Shown here: positions 1 to 9,162 of the stretch, in pieces | Layout: each line of letters begins with the position of its first letter | How positions within the stretch are numbered: the first letter of the stretch is position 1 | NCBI GenBank assembly: GCA_023422835.1 | Contig: JAFAGI010000019.1 | Span: 1-64,000, forward strand | Source: Bacteroidota bacterium | GTDB lineage: Bacteria > Bacteroidota > Bacteroidia > Chitinophagales > Chitinophagaceae | Reading direction: 5' to 3' | Length of the DNA: 64,000 bases | Program-made: the position numbers and the translations under genes | Notes under the pieces: generated by a model | Databases searched by the model: none | What the model was told of the DNA's origin: nothing | Seen by the model: only the letters and a program-made list of their open reading frames with translations

Positions 1-43
1 CTTTTCATAATAGATATAGTTAATTCTTTTGGTTTTAATAAGT

Positions 44-92
44 AAAAATGCGCATCGCTGCAATGAATGAACATGCCGGGATGCGCATTGGT
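44..92 (-). terminator. Terminator after the DUF3823 gene
   Basis: Just past the stop codon at 98 on the minus strand, a perfect 10-bp inverted repeat (positions 80-89 and 47-56, arms reading AATGCGCATC / GATGCGCATT) is followed by a short T-rich stretch. This fits a Rho-independent terminator closing the sigma/FecR/SusCD transcription unit. The 23-base loop is long for a terminator, so termination strength is uncertain. Confidence 0.65.
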
Positions 93-97
93 TTTCC

Positions 98-1393
98 TTA
101 AGGCCTTGTAAACTCATACGCCGCAGGTGTAATAAGCATTGTATTTAAGTAATAAAATTTTGAGCCGTTGTTGTTATTTGGTCCTGCAGAGAGGGTAATA
201 ATAATAGTACCGTCATCATTAGGTGTAATATTTTTGACAATAGCTACATTAGCACTATTGGATGCCGTGTTTACAAAACCTTCTCCTTCCGTTTTGCCTT
301 TTACATGATACCTGGTTTCGCGGTTGTCTCCGGCATCTCTTCTGGATCCATAGAATACAAATGAATAGTTTTCTGTTTTGTTTAAATTAGAAACAGTTAC
401 CTCGCTTGTTAGCGTTTCTACTCCGTTGCTCCAGAAGGCATCTCCGGTAGCTGTTGGAGCAAAGCGCAGAGAAGTATTATTAACTCCCAATGTATTTTCT
501 CCACTGAAGTTTTTTGTGACCTTTACGGCAAACTTTGTATTGCTCCCTTCCTGATCTATTAAGTTACTCAATATATTGTCCGTGGGCCGTACATAGTTGT
601 TGTAAGGATAAGGTGAAATATTTGTACCAAAGTCTACAAATACGGGCAATGTAAGCTTAAACGAGTTTGATCCTGGCGTAGGCGGCACATAATCCTGTAT
701 AGTGATGGCTTTAGTCGGCGCATAATTAAATTTAGCTTCGGGCGCGTCAATAAGTGCACCGATCCTGAAATAATAGGTACCTCCTTTTTTAAGTTTATCC
801 GCATTGTGAGGCAATTCAATTTCAAGGCGGTACAGCCTGCTGGGATCCGCGTCAGCATTCATGTTCAACTGTGTGGCAACGCTATGGAATGGCTCTCCTA
901 CATTCTTTTCAGCATGTGCAAATAGCCCTATTCTTACAATTTTATTAGGTACGGTTTGTTCCAAATTGAAAGAGGCTATTATTCTTTCGTTGCTCTGTTG
1001 TATAGTGGCATTCTTAATCCTGATATAAGGTTGGACATCAAAATTAATCTCCGTATCGCCGTGCACTTTTATTTCTTTGGCATCAACAGGGACAAAATTT
1101 CCTCTTACAGGTTTTATGAGATAGTCGCCCGAGAACATTAAATTATTCCTGTAAGTTCCATCTGTTTTAAAGATCATATATTGTGTTTCAGGATTATCCC
1201 ATCCTTTTTCAATATACTCTATCTGCGCTCCTCTTATGATGTCCTGCTCAATCAGCTCACCGGTTTTTGCATCATAAATACCACCATAAATTTTTGCGTT
1301 GGGGCCCGGATAATTATCTAATTTTTCCAGTCCGCAAGAAATAAACAAGCATGCGGCGCATAAGGTGTATAATAATATTTTTATTGTTTTCAT
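98..1393 (-). CDS. DUF3823-type outer-membrane lipoprotein
   Basis: A 431-residue lipoprotein. Residues 1-20 form a signal peptide ending in a lipobox (LFISC), so the mature protein should start at Cys20 and be lipid-anchored. The N-terminal half, with a Tyr/Gly-rich segment (NAKIYGGIYD) and beta-rich repeats, matches what I recall of the DUF3823 family, which is encoded after SusD genes in Bacteroidota. The C-terminal half is also beta-rich and has no recognisable catalytic motif. It is the last gene of the locus, 119 bases after the susD stop, with a terminator directly behind it. Inferred role: an accessory surface lipoprotein that binds glycan or another nutrient for the neighbouring SusC/SusD pair. 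The ligand cannot be read from the sequence. Confidence 0.8.
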   Translation of the reverse strand: MKTIKILLYTLCAACLFISCGLEKLDNYPGPNAKIYGGIYDAKTGELIEQDIIRGAQIEYIEKGWDNPETQYMIFKTDGTYRNNLMFSGDYLIKPVRGNFVPVDAKEIKVHGDTEINFDVQPYIRIKNATIQQSNERIIASFNLEQTVPNKIVRIGLFAHAEKNVGEPFHSVATQLNMNADADPSRLYRLEIELPHNADKLKKGGTYYFRIGALIDAPEAKFNYAPTKAITIQDYVPPTPGSNSFKLTLPVFVDFGTNISPYPYNNYVRPTDNILSNLIDQEGSNTKFAVKVTKNFSGENTLGVNNTSLRFAPTATGDAFWSNGVETLTSEVTVSNLNKTENYSFVFYGSRRDAGDNRETRYHVKGKTEGEGFVNTASNSANVAIVKNITPNDDGTIIITLSAGPNNNNGSKFYYLNTMLITPAAYEFTRP

Positions 1394-1512
1394 CTGCTAT
1401 TTTTTTATTTCTACATAATTGTCAGATGGAATTCGCCTAAAGCAATCCCTGTTTGGAATAGGTAACAGGATTATGGCTCATTTCATCTGTGTATTTTAAT
1501 GTCATGGTATGA

Positions 1513-3408
1513 TTAGTACTGAGGATTTTGTATTAGACCGTTATTGGCAATTCCGGGGATCGGGAAATAATAATCCCTTATATCCACTGTTCGGTGCCTG
1601 TCGCCGGGTACATATTTTCTGACAAAAATATACTGCGGCGTTGTGCCTCTTAAATCGAGCAAAGGCACCAGCGCGGTTTTGAGTTTATTGTTGAAAATGA
1701 TGTGATAATCGCGTCTTCTTTTCAAATCCCAGTATTCTTTATTTTCAAAGGCCAACTCAACTCTTCTTTCTCTTAAAACATTTTCAAGCGTCAATGGTAT
1801 TTCCACTGTATGCCCGGCTCTGAAGCGAATATCATTGATTGCTTTTTTAGCTTTGTCCTGTGCATTATTCTGAGCGTATCCGCTTTCAATGACTGCTTCG
1901 GCATAATTCAACAATACCTCTGCATATCGTAAATCTGCAAAGTCTGTAGTAGACTGACCAAAATTGGTAATCCTCCAGTTCTCATTCAAAAATTTACGTA
2001 GTAAAAATCCGGAGCGGGTCATATTGGCTGAACCATCATAGCCTGAATACTGATTCTGAAATTCTCTGCCATATGTATAGTAAGTAACTCCGTTGTGGGT
2101 ATAGGAACCTCTTGTATCCATCAGGGTTCCGTCTGGCCTTACCACACCGCCCTGTATAACTATTTGTGTTGATTTCCATGTTGCATTCGGGTAAATAATT
2201 GTGGCAAAAAATCTTGCATCCTTATCTTTAAAAATCTCATCAGGCGTATTAAAGCGGCGGTAAGCGGCATTTTGATTATATCCCTCATAATTATCAACAT
2301 TGCCGTCAGCAGTTGTAATAATGGGTGATGAAACTCCTGGATTAGTATAACTTTCATAAGTATCTACCAATTCCAATATAGGATTGGTTCTTCCGCGATA
2401 AGGAAATCCTTCCGCGTTTTGGTTAGGATTGTTCCATCCGTCATAATCATGAGGAAGAGGCTCTCCTATTTTTCCATATCCTTTCATAAATATTACTTCC
2501 TGCGGCGCTACATTAGGATCTGTGAATAAATTTTTCAAATTCCCAATGGCATTTGCAACACTTCCGGGGTTTGCGCCATATAATGAAAATTTGCCCGAAC
2601 TCATAATAGCATCTGCAGCTGTAATGCATTCCTGGTAATAACGATTGGCATCCGCCATATCCAGCCCTACCAGTTTTTTGTCTACCGCTTCGCCGGAAAG
2701 CGGCGCTTTGCTCCAATGTTTTGCAACGGAAGCCGCATATAAAGCCGCGCGTGATTTGAGTGCGTAAGCTGCCCACTTGGTGGCTCGTCTTTTAGTTTCG
2801 TCGTTGCTTTCTCTTGTTTCGGGCAAATTTGCTATCGCCTTGTCACATTCTGCCAAAACAAAATCCCAGGTCTCTTTCTCTGTGCTTCTCGGCACTCTTA
2901 AACTTTCAAAATCACTGGTATAAGCCTGGTTAGTAGTGATGATAGACACGCCACCGTATCTTTTTGCGAGGCCGAAATAGGTGTAAGCGCGCAGAAAAGA
3001 TGCTTCGCCTAACAACGTTTTTTTATCCGCATCGTTAATATCCAGATTAGGTAATGCCTCGATCAATACGTTGATGTTCCTGTTTAGCTTATAAGCGCTG
3101 CCCCACCAGCCATTATTAAACTCATTAAAATTTGGCCATTCAGAATGTATGGCTTCTAATCCGTATTGCGATAAAGACATAGAGCCGGTATTACCTCGTG
3201 CATTAAACCCTTCTCTAGGAAAATAAACAAAATCTTCTATTGGAGCCTGATAATATAAATCTGCTACGAACGCTTTTATTCCGTTCGGGTCAGTAAGAAC
3301 TACTTCTCCAGGAATTTTATTTCTTGGCTGCAGATCAAGCCTTTTAGAGCAGGAGCCAAGCGCAAACGCCATTATACATATATATATTAAATATTTAGTC
3401 GCTTTCAT
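1513..3408 (-). CDS. SusD/RagB-family nutrient-binding lipoprotein
   Basis: 631 residues with a lipoprotein signal (ALGSC, Cys20) and the usual SusD plan: an N-terminal region after the lipobox (RLDLQPRNKI), a TPR-like helical core with the family signature FLRAYTYFGLAKRYGGV at about residue 139, and the C-terminal RagB/SusD region including LRERRVELAFENKEYWDLKRR near residue 555. It should cap the SusC barrel encoded 13 bases upstream and bind the substrate at the cell surface. Length is at the upper end for the family. No glycoside hydrolase or sulfatase lies in this locus, so the substrate is not evident and could be a glycan, peptide or other polymer. Confidence 0.96.
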   Translation of the reverse strand: MKATKYLIYICIMAFALGSCSKRLDLQPRNKIPGEVVLTDPNGIKAFVADLYYQAPIEDFVYFPREGFNARGNTGSMSLSQYGLEAIHSEWPNFNEFNNGWWGSAYKLNRNINVLIEALPNLDINDADKKTLLGEASFLRAYTYFGLAKRYGGVSIITTNQAYTSDFESLRVPRSTEKETWDFVLAECDKAIANLPETRESNDETKRRATKWAAYALKSRAALYAASVAKHWSKAPLSGEAVDKKLVGLDMADANRYYQECITAADAIMSSGKFSLYGANPGSVANAIGNLKNLFTDPNVAPQEVIFMKGYGKIGEPLPHDYDGWNNPNQNAEGFPYRGRTNPILELVDTYESYTNPGVSSPIITTADGNVDNYEGYNQNAAYRRFNTPDEIFKDKDARFFATIIYPNATWKSTQIVIQGGVVRPDGTLMDTRGSYTHNGVTYYTYGREFQNQYSGYDGSANMTRSGFLLRKFLNENWRITNFGQSTTDFADLRYAEVLLNYAEAVIESGYAQNNAQDKAKKAINDIRFRAGHTVEIPLTLENVLRERRVELAFENKEYWDLKRRRDYHIIFNNKLKTALVPLLDLRGTTPQYIFVRKYVPGDRHRTVDIRDYYFPIPGIANNGLIQNPQY

Positions 3409-3421
3409 AATTTACAATTTT

Positions 3422-6400
3422 TTAAAATGATAAGTTCAGTCCTACATTGAAGCTCTTCATGAGCGGATAATTATATCCTGCGAAATAATCGCCTTCATAT
3501 TTTTCAGGATCAAACTGTTTAAGGAAAGGATCTGAGATGGTCAACAGATTATGTGCATTCACATACACCCTCATACTGTTAATGAAATTATTTCTTACTT
3601 TATTTACCGGCAGTGTGTAGCCAACTTCTATGCTTTTCAGCCTTACGTATTTGGCGTCCATTCTCCAGATATCGCTCTCCCTGTAGGATGATTGCATATA
3701 CTCTGAAAACCTGCTTGCCGGCCACTTGCCCGGGATCCATTCACTATCCATATTACCGGGTTCTGACAAACGCCACCTGTCATGGAAATAATCCGGCAGA
3801 TTGCCATTGTTAAAGAACATTAGGCTGAATACTTCATTGAACCTCACAGAGTACATAGAGGCGCCCTGCCAAACCATATTCATATCGAAGTTTTTCCATG
3901 CAGCATCCAGCACCATCCCGAAGAACATTTTCGGTGTGCGATTTCTTAAGTTTGGCAACATGTCTTTGTTATCGATCACTCCATCGCCATTCACATCCTC
4001 GAAAACATAGTCGCCGGGCAATAGTTGTGTATTTCCCAAATCGCCACCGTGCACAGGGGCATTATAAATTTCATCAAAGTTTTGAAACTGACCGGTTCTT
4101 GTCCAACCCCACACAAAATCGTCCCACCTGTTGGTATAATTGCTTGACCAGTTGTGGTAACTGCTTCTTGATTCCGGCCTGTCTATGAATCTGTGCATGG
4201 TTCTGGCAATGTTAAAATTGAAACTGGCACCATAGCGAAAATCATTTATACGATTCTTATGCGATACTACGAAATCAAAACCTCTTGTTTGTTCACTATC
4301 CAGGTTTTCTATTGGCATATCACCGCCGAAGGTATCGGGCAGGCCTCCGGAGCGTGTTTTAAGTTTTCCTGTTTTTTCACGCTGATAATAATCAACTGTG
4401 AAGCTTAATTTATTATCAAAAAAACCTGCGTCTATACCCACATCGAATATTACAGACTTAACCCATGTAAAATTTTCATTGATCACTCCCGGCGCTGCCA
4501 TGCCTCCCGTATAGGAGCCGTTATTAAATTCAGCACCGTGATTGGTTACCGGTGTAAAGCCCAATACATGCTGAAAAGGATCACCCACATTCTCTCCTAT
4601 GGCACCATAGGAAGCTCTTAATTTAAGGTCGTCAACAAACTGAAGATTATTCTTGATGAATCCTTCTTCAGAAATTCTCCAGCCAAGCGAGGCATTGGGA
4701 AAGAAAGCCCATCTCTTTCCAGGCGCATACCTGTATGAGCCGTCGTACCTGAAAGAAGCTTCAAGAAGGTATTTTCTTAAATAATCATAATTGACTCTTC
4801 CTATATAAGAAACAGTCGCCTGTTCATCTTCACTACCGCTGTTGGTCTGAAGTCCTGACGCGTAATCCACTACGTCTATGGTATAAAAATCATATTCTCT
4901 TTTTAAATAAGAGTACTTTTTATTGTAATATTTCTGTTCTGCCACTAAGGTAGCTCCAAGATTATGAACACTATTAAACCGGTGTTTATAATCCAACTGT
5001 CCTTGAAGAACTACTCTGTCTACATCGTCTATGGCATTTACAATACGCGGCGGGTTAACTATTTGCGAGGTAAGATCCTGGCTGTATACCCTGTAATTCT
5101 TCCAAACCTTTTTGTTGAACATGTTATAACTGTCATAAGCAGCTGTTCCTTTGGCTTCCAACCCTTTTATAAAAGGAAATTTATAATTTAAAGATACGGA
5201 CGACTGAAAACTTTTGTTCCTGTCGTTGGTATAACCCGCATATCTGTTTTGCGACATTAATACAGCGTTTTGCTGATTGTAAATATTAGCCGGATATTGC
5301 GGATCGTTATTTATATAAGGTTTATCGTAAGGGTGGCTGATAATGGTACCTTTATAAATCCAGATAAAGCCGTCCCCTCCGGGATAATCTCTGATGCTGT
5401 ATCTACCAGATAGCATCACGTCTGCCGTTAAATCCTTGGTAATCTTTGCTGTAATATTCGTACGGAAATTATAACGGTTATATTTCATGTCATTACTTTT
5501 GAATAACCCGTTTTCATCGTAATAACCTAAGCTTACAAAATAGTTCACAGCTTCATTGCCGCCGCGTACAGAAAAGTTGTGTTGTTGCTGAAAAGCAGAT
5601 TTCTTAAAGGTTTCATCGTACCAGTTGGTGCTTTCGTAGCCTTCACCGCCTTCGCGCCACTTTGCCAATTCTTCGTTGGTCAAAAAGGGCTTGCCGTCTC
5701 TAAAGAAAATAGCATCGTTGTACATATCGTAATACTGGGAGGCCGTAGACATTTTTGGCACATGTGTAGGTACCTGCCAACCCACCACGCCGCTGTAGCT
5801 GAAGGTTGGTTTTCCTGTTTTACCTTTTTTAGTAGTCACTAAAATAACGCCATTAGCGGCATTCAGTCCGTAAATGGCTGCTGATGCATCTTTCAGTATG
5901 GAAATACTTTCAATGTCGTTGGGATTTAATTGCTGGAACTCTACACCGCCATCGCGTACAATACCATCAATAACATACAAAGGTTCGCCGAATCCACGAA
6001 TATTAATAGTGGAGCTAAAAGACCCTGGCTCGCTGCTCTGCTGCCTGATTTGAAGTCCTGGTATTTTTCCCTGAATACTTTGCGCCAGGCTGGAGCTGGT
6101 AGTAGTAACAATATCATCTGCCTGAATAGTAGATATAGCCCCTGTAACATTGCTTTTTTGCTGTGTGCCATACCCTACTACCACCACTTCTTCTTCTTCA
6201 CTTTCAATGGCTTCTAGCACAATGCTAAGAACTGTATTCTGGCCAACAAGTATTTCCTGCGTAGTGTAATTGACGTGTGAAAAGATCAAGGTGGCATTGG
6301 CATCCGCAACTTCCAGTGTAAAAGAACCGTCTATTTCACTGATGGTACCATTTGTTGTCCCTTTTTCTACAATGCTTACATTCGGCAATGGATTCCCGGT

Positions 6401-6805
6401 AGAGTCGCGGATGACGCCCCGAACCGGTATTCTTTGCGGAGCTTTTTTTACAATAGCAACAAGGCCGTTGTTCAGCTTTTGATAGGTTAATAAAGTATTG
6501 TTTAATACCTTATTCATCACCATGTCAAAATCTGCATTTTTTACGTTGACGCTCACTCTTGTTCTTTCAGGGATGATATCATTTTTATATACAAAACGAT
6601 ATTTGCCTTGTTGTTCAATACTTTGAAGCACATGCACAATGGGCGTATTCTTAATGTTCAGGTCTATCTTATCCTGCGCGGTGCTGTTGAACGCTACCGA
6701 CTGAAAAGAAATAAGAAGAAGTAAGATGGTAAATTTCATCATGAGTAAGTAATTGATGAAGGTCTGTATTCGCTTGTCAATGATACGCGTATCATTATTT
6801 TTCAT
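3422..6805 (-). CDS. SusC/RagA TonB-dependent receptor with STN signalling domain
   Basis: 1127 residues. After a signal peptide (residues about 22-44, ending FNSTAQ) come an STN (secretin/TonB N-terminal) domain at about 48-118, a carboxypeptidase-regulatory-like beta domain at about 125-200, a TonB box (EEVVVVGYGTQQ, about 204-216), the plug with the SusC signature (ESISILKDASAAIYG), and a 22-strand-type barrel ending in Phe (GLNLSF). The STN domain and the fecR and sigma genes upstream mark a transducing receptor that signals substrate binding to the ECF sigma factor. The annotated ATG gives a long positively charged leader. Met22 or Met23 (about 6739-6742) would give a normal signal peptide, and a -7-like TAACTTTG at 6813-6820 would place the transcript start almost on the first ATG, so the shorter start is plausible. 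Confidence 0.97.
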   Translation of the reverse strand: MKNNDTRIIDKRIQTFINYLLMMKFTILLLLISFQSVAFNSTAQDKIDLNIKNTPIVHVLQSIEQQGKYRFVYKNDIIPERTRVSVNVKNADFDMVMNKVLNNTLLTYQKLNNGLVAIVKKAPQRIPVRGVIRDSTGNPLPNVSIVEKGTTNGTISEIDGSFTLEVADANATLIFSHVNYTTQEILVGQNTVLSIVLEAIESEEEEVVVVGYGTQQKSNVTGAISTIQADDIVTTTSSSLAQSIQGKIPGLQIRQQSSEPGSFSSTINIRGFGEPLYVIDGIVRDGGVEFQQLNPNDIESISILKDASAAIYGLNAANGVILVTTKKGKTGKPTFSYSGVVGWQVPTHVPKMSTASQYYDMYNDAIFFRDGKPFLTNEELAKWREGGEGYESTNWYDETFKKSAFQQQHNFSVRGGNEAVNYFVSLGYYDENGLFKSNDMKYNRYNFRTNITAKITKDLTADVMLSGRYSIRDYPGGDGFIWIYKGTIISHPYDKPYINNDPQYPANIYNQQNAVLMSQNRYAGYTNDRNKSFQSSVSLNYKFPFIKGLEAKGTAAYDSYNMFNKKVWKNYRVYSQDLTSQIVNPPRIVNAIDDVDRVVLQGQLDYKHRFNSVHNLGATLVAEQKYYNKKYSYLKREYDFYTIDVVDYASGLQTNSGSEDEQATVSYIGRVNYDYLRKYLLEASFRYDGSYRYAPGKRWAFFPNASLGWRISEEGFIKNNLQFVDDLKLRASYGAIGENVGDPFQHVLGFTPVTNHGAEFNNGSYTGGMAAPGVINENFTWVKSVIFDVGIDAGFFDNKLSFTVDYYQREKTGKLKTRSGGLPDTFGGDMPIENLDSEQTRGFDFVVSHKNRINDFRYGASFNFNIARTMHRFIDRPESRSSYHNWSSNYTNRWDDFVWGWTRTGQFQNFDEIYNAPVHGGDLGNTQLLPGDYVFEDVNGDGVIDNKDMLPNLRNRTPKMFFGMVLDAAWKNFDMNMVWQGASMYSVRFNEVFSLMFFNNGNLPDYFHDRWRLSEPGNMDSEWIPGKWPASRFSEYMQSSYRESDIWRMDAKYVRLKSIEVGYTLPVNKVRNNFINSMRVYVNAHNLLTISDPFLKQFDPEKYEGDYFAGYNYPLMKSFNVGLNLSF

Positions 6806-6812
6806 AATTTTA

Positions 6813-6820
6813 CAAAGTTA
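6813..6820 (-). promoter_or_regulatory. Possible -7 element upstream of susC
   Basis: On the minus strand TAACTTTG matches the Bacteroidota -7 consensus TAnnTTTG, but no convincing -33 TTTG lies 19-21 bases upstream. It sits only 7 bases before the first susC ATG. If used, translation would have to begin at Met22 or Met23. The locus may instead be read from an ECF-specific promoter not recognisable here. Confidence 0.3.
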
Positions 6821-6869
6821 AAATGATGGATAAATGCCTGGAGGGGCGTTGATTCTTTCAATTTTTTCT

Positions 6870-6896
6870 ACGGAGGGTGGTGCGAACACTCTCCGT
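6870..6896 (-). other. Hairpin between fecR and susC
   Basis: An imperfect inverted repeat (ACGGAG at 6870-6875 and CTCCGT at 6891-6896, with further inner pairing around a TTCG-like loop on the minus strand) lies in the 141-base gap between the fecR stop and the susC start. It has no T tract, so it is not a typical terminator. It could separate or stabilise the susC message. Confidence 0.4.
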
Positions 6897-6946
6897 TTAT
6901 GTATTGTCTTGTTTACATAGTCTGTTATTTTTTATTGTTACATAAT

Positions 6947-7984
6947 TTATTTAGGTATAAGGAATATAGTATCGTTCTTTTTACTGTAACTGAAATCGCC
7001 GGTTAAAGACAAGGCATTCATCACATCGTTTATATTGTCTTCCTTAAATGTTCCGCTGTATAAGTTGTTTTTTAAACTTGCATCGGCTATTATAATTTCC
7101 ACATTATACCAATGCTTTAATAACAGGATAATATTCTCAAGGCTTTCTTCTCTGAATGCCAGTTTGTTTTCTATCCAAAGCGTTTCTACTACGCTTGAAT
7201 CTGCTTCCAGCCTTTTAATGTTTGTAATTAAGATAGCGGTCTCATCGGCATTTTTACTTTGGACCTTTTTATGGACATTGTTTCTCAGGATAATCTTTTC
7301 ATAAGGCTTAAGCCTTATGATTTTGGATTTATCTTTTGTAAGTGTTACCTCAATTGAGCCTTTTATCAAAGATGCCTGTGTATTGTTTTCATCATTGTAG
7401 GCACGCACATTAAAGACGGTGCCCAACACTTTTATATTCATATTTGATGTGTGCACAATGAAGGGTCTCGACTCATCTTTTACAATATCGAAATACGCTT
7501 CTCCTTCTAAAAATATTTCACGGCTAGCGTTTCCGAAATCATCCTTATAGCTGATTTTTGTATCGGAATTAATCCAAATTTTTGAACCGTCAGGCAGCGT
7601 GAGATTAGATTTAGAGCCCTTTTCCGTTTTGTAAGTATTACCGGCCAGTTTCTTTGTATCTGCCTCAAAGCCCATAAATTTAATAAATACAAAAGCCGCT
7701 AAAACAGACGCTGCTACCAGTAAATATTTTTTTACGGGAAAGCGCCTGGCTTTTACATTGATCTTTTTTTTCAGGCGTTGAATACTCTTTTCAACATCCT
7801 CTTGTTTATTCTTATTAAAAAAAACTTCTTCTTTTTTATCAGCTACATCCAGAAAATGTAAAAGATCCAGATAACTTTCGTCTTCTTCCAAAAGCTTTAG
7901 CAACTCTTTCCGCTCAAGCAGCGTAAGATTTTCTGATTCTTTTTTAATCAGCAGTTCTATTAAGCGATTGTTGTTATCAGGCAC
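6947..7984 (-). CDS. FecR-family anti-sigma factor
   Basis: 345 residues. The N-terminal about 95 residues are a charged cytoplasmic anti-sigma region, followed by one membrane helix (residues about 88-105, KYLLVAASVLAAFVFIKFMG). The periplasmic part carries the FecR domain (KSNLTLPDGSKIWINSDTKI onward, about 125-235) and the DUF4974-type C-terminal region (about 275-345) that usually contacts the STN domain of the partner receptor. It lies 69 bases after the sigma gene and 141 bases before susC in the same direction. Inferred role: it holds the ECF sigma factor inactive or primes it until the SusC receptor reports substrate. Length and domain order are normal. Confidence 0.95.
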   Translation of the reverse strand: MPDNNNRLIELLIKKESENLTLLERKELLKLLEEDESYLDLLHFLDVADKKEEVFFNKNKQEDVEKSIQRLKKKINVKARRFPVKKYLLVAASVLAAFVFIKFMGFEADTKKLAGNTYKTEKGSKSNLTLPDGSKIWINSDTKISYKDDFGNASREIFLEGEAYFDIVKDESRPFIVHTSNMNIKVLGTVFNVRAYNDENNTQASLIKGSIEVTLTKDKSKIIRLKPYEKIILRNNVHKKVQSKNADETAILITNIKRLEADSSVVETLWIENKLAFREESLENIILLLKHWYNVEIIIADASLKNNLYSGTFKEDNINDVMNALSLTGDFSYSKKNDTIFLIPK

Positions 7985-8053
7985 AAAAAATTTCGTTCTT
8001 ACTACTAAGACAATAATATTTTAAGAAACCCTTAGTTAAGAAATAATAATTTA

Positions 8054-8647
8054 TTAATAATTGCCGGCCCTGGAAGATCTGTTAAATGCATATTCAGGAA
8101 GGTTTTCCTGCAAGCTGGCTAGTATACGACTGTAGGCCAGACTCATATGTGCTTCTATTGTCTTTTGAGAAAGACCTAAAAGCTGCGCAACTTCTTTGTA
8201 TTTCAGGCCGTCATCTTTTATCAGCCGGAAAATGAGGCGGCATTTTTCTGGTAGTGTGTTGATCGCATTTTCTATTGCACTGATATTTTCTTTTCTGATT
8301 ACTGAGATTTCAGGGTCATTGTAATCTAAAAATATTTCATTGTCAGCCGGGTCTATAGAATCGGTCGCAATTTTTTTTCTTTTGCTGTGGTAATTAAGAG
8401 AGGTATGCTTGGTAGCAGTGTATAAGTAATAAGAAAAGCGTGAGATAGTGGTCAAGGTTTTTCTATTGGTCCATATTTTTACAAACACATCTTCCACAAC
8501 TTCTTCGGCAAGCTCCCTGTTTTCCAGGAAGGTCATTGCATAGCTCAGCAATCCAGAATAATAATGCCTGTATAGCTGTTCAAAGGCTTGCTGATCGTCC
8601 TCTTCAGAAATTTTATAATTTAAATATGCAATATTCTCCTTAGTCAT
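8054..8647 (-). CDS. ECF RNA polymerase sigma factor (FecI-like)
   Basis: 197 residues from ATG at 8647. It has region 2 (DDQQAFEQLYRHYYSGLLSY and LAEEVVEDVFVKIW, residues about 14-60) and region 4 (INTLPEKCRLIFRLIKDDGL ... YKEVAQLLGLSQKTIEAHMS, about 125-175), typical of the sigma-70 group expanded in Bacteroidota. An upstream in-frame ATG at 8746 would add 33 residues with no family counterpart, and a -7-like TAAGTTTG at 8666-8673 lies inside that extension, so the shorter start is preferred. It heads the fecR-susC-susD-DUF3823 cluster and presumably activates it. Confidence 0.95.
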   Translation of the reverse strand: MTKENIAYLNYKISEEDDQQAFEQLYRHYYSGLLSYAMTFLENRELAEEVVEDVFVKIWTNRKTLTTISRFSYYLYTATKHTSLNYHSKRKKIATDSIDPADNEIFLDYNDPEISVIRKENISAIENAINTLPEKCRLIFRLIKDDGLKYKEVAQLLGLSQKTIEAHMSLAYSRILASLQENLPEYAFNRSSRAGNY

Positions 8648-8665
8648 TAATAAACCGATAGAAAA

Positions 8666-8673
8666 CAAACTTA
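8666..8673 (-). promoter_or_regulatory. -7 element of the sigma gene
   Basis: TAAGTTTG on the minus strand matches TAnnTTTG and is 18 bases upstream of the chosen start codon. No clear -33 element is present at the ideal spacing, so confidence is limited. Its position argues against the longer reading frame. Confidence 0.4.
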
Positions 8674-8962
8674 ATAAAAAATCTTCAAATCTGCAGTATA
8701 GAAATACTTTTATAAAGTTTCGGCAGTTGTGAAAGCATTGTCGCAAACTATTTCAAATCTAAAATGTAGCAAACTTTTTTATTAATTAAGAGATCACGAG
8801 TATTGTATAGTAGTAAGAGATGCATTATAGAGGTTGTGAATTGTTTTTGCACAATACCTGCATCTGTTGAATATGCTACCAACACTGATAAAATACTGTA
8901 ATAAGCTTATCGGAGAACTGCTATTGAAAGCACAGATATTTTAAACAGTAAAATCAATAGAT
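8674..8962. other. Non-coding spacer with one weak hairpin
   Basis: No credible gene is seen between the sigma factor and the tRNA. The only structure is an imperfect inverted repeat at about 8819-8864 (GATGCA ... TGCATC with inner GGTTGTG / CACAATACC) around a T-rich loop. No promoter or T tract accompanies it. Confidence 0.5.
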
Positions 8963-9006
8963 AAAAAAAAGCACCTACATTTTATAATTTTTGTAAGTGC
9001 TTTTAA
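8963..9006 (-). terminator. Terminator of tRNA-Pro
   Basis: On the minus strand a stem of about 12 bp (AAAAGCACTTAC / GTAGGTGCTTTT, positions 8992-9004 and 8967-8979) is followed by a T8 run. It begins only a few bases after the tRNA 3' end. Confidence 0.85.
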
Positions 9007-9011
9007 AACAG

Positions 9012-9085
9012 TCGGGACGACTAGATTCGAACTAGCGACCCCTTGCACCCCATGCAAGTGCGCTACCGGGCTGCGCTACGTCCCG
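9012..9085 (-). tRNA. tRNA-Pro (GGG)
   Basis: A 74-nt cloverleaf without encoded CCA. Acceptor CGGGACG (9085-9079) pairs with CGTCCCG (9019-9013), discriminator A at 9012. The anticodon stem CTTGC/GCAAG holds the 7-base loop ATGGGGT, giving anticodon GGG. The T arm contains GTTCGAAT. A -7-like TAAATTTG lies at 9105-9112 upstream and a strong terminator follows. Confidence 0.95.
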
Positions 9086-9162
9086 AACTTTAAAGTTGGG
9101 GGCACAAATTTAATACGTTTTTACTGATTTAAAGTATATTGCACTAAATTTTTTGAAAGATT

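Noticed and set aside
1-8650. Polysaccharide utilisation locus with a defined substrate
   Set aside because: No glycoside hydrolase, lyase or sulfatase lies with the SusC/SusD pair. The GH92 gene is 30 kb away on the other strand and not linked by any signal seen here.
8819-8864. Small RNA or riboswitch upstream of the ECF sigma gene
   Set aside because: The hairpin is imperfect, has bulges and no promoter or terminator. Kept only as a remark within the spacer.
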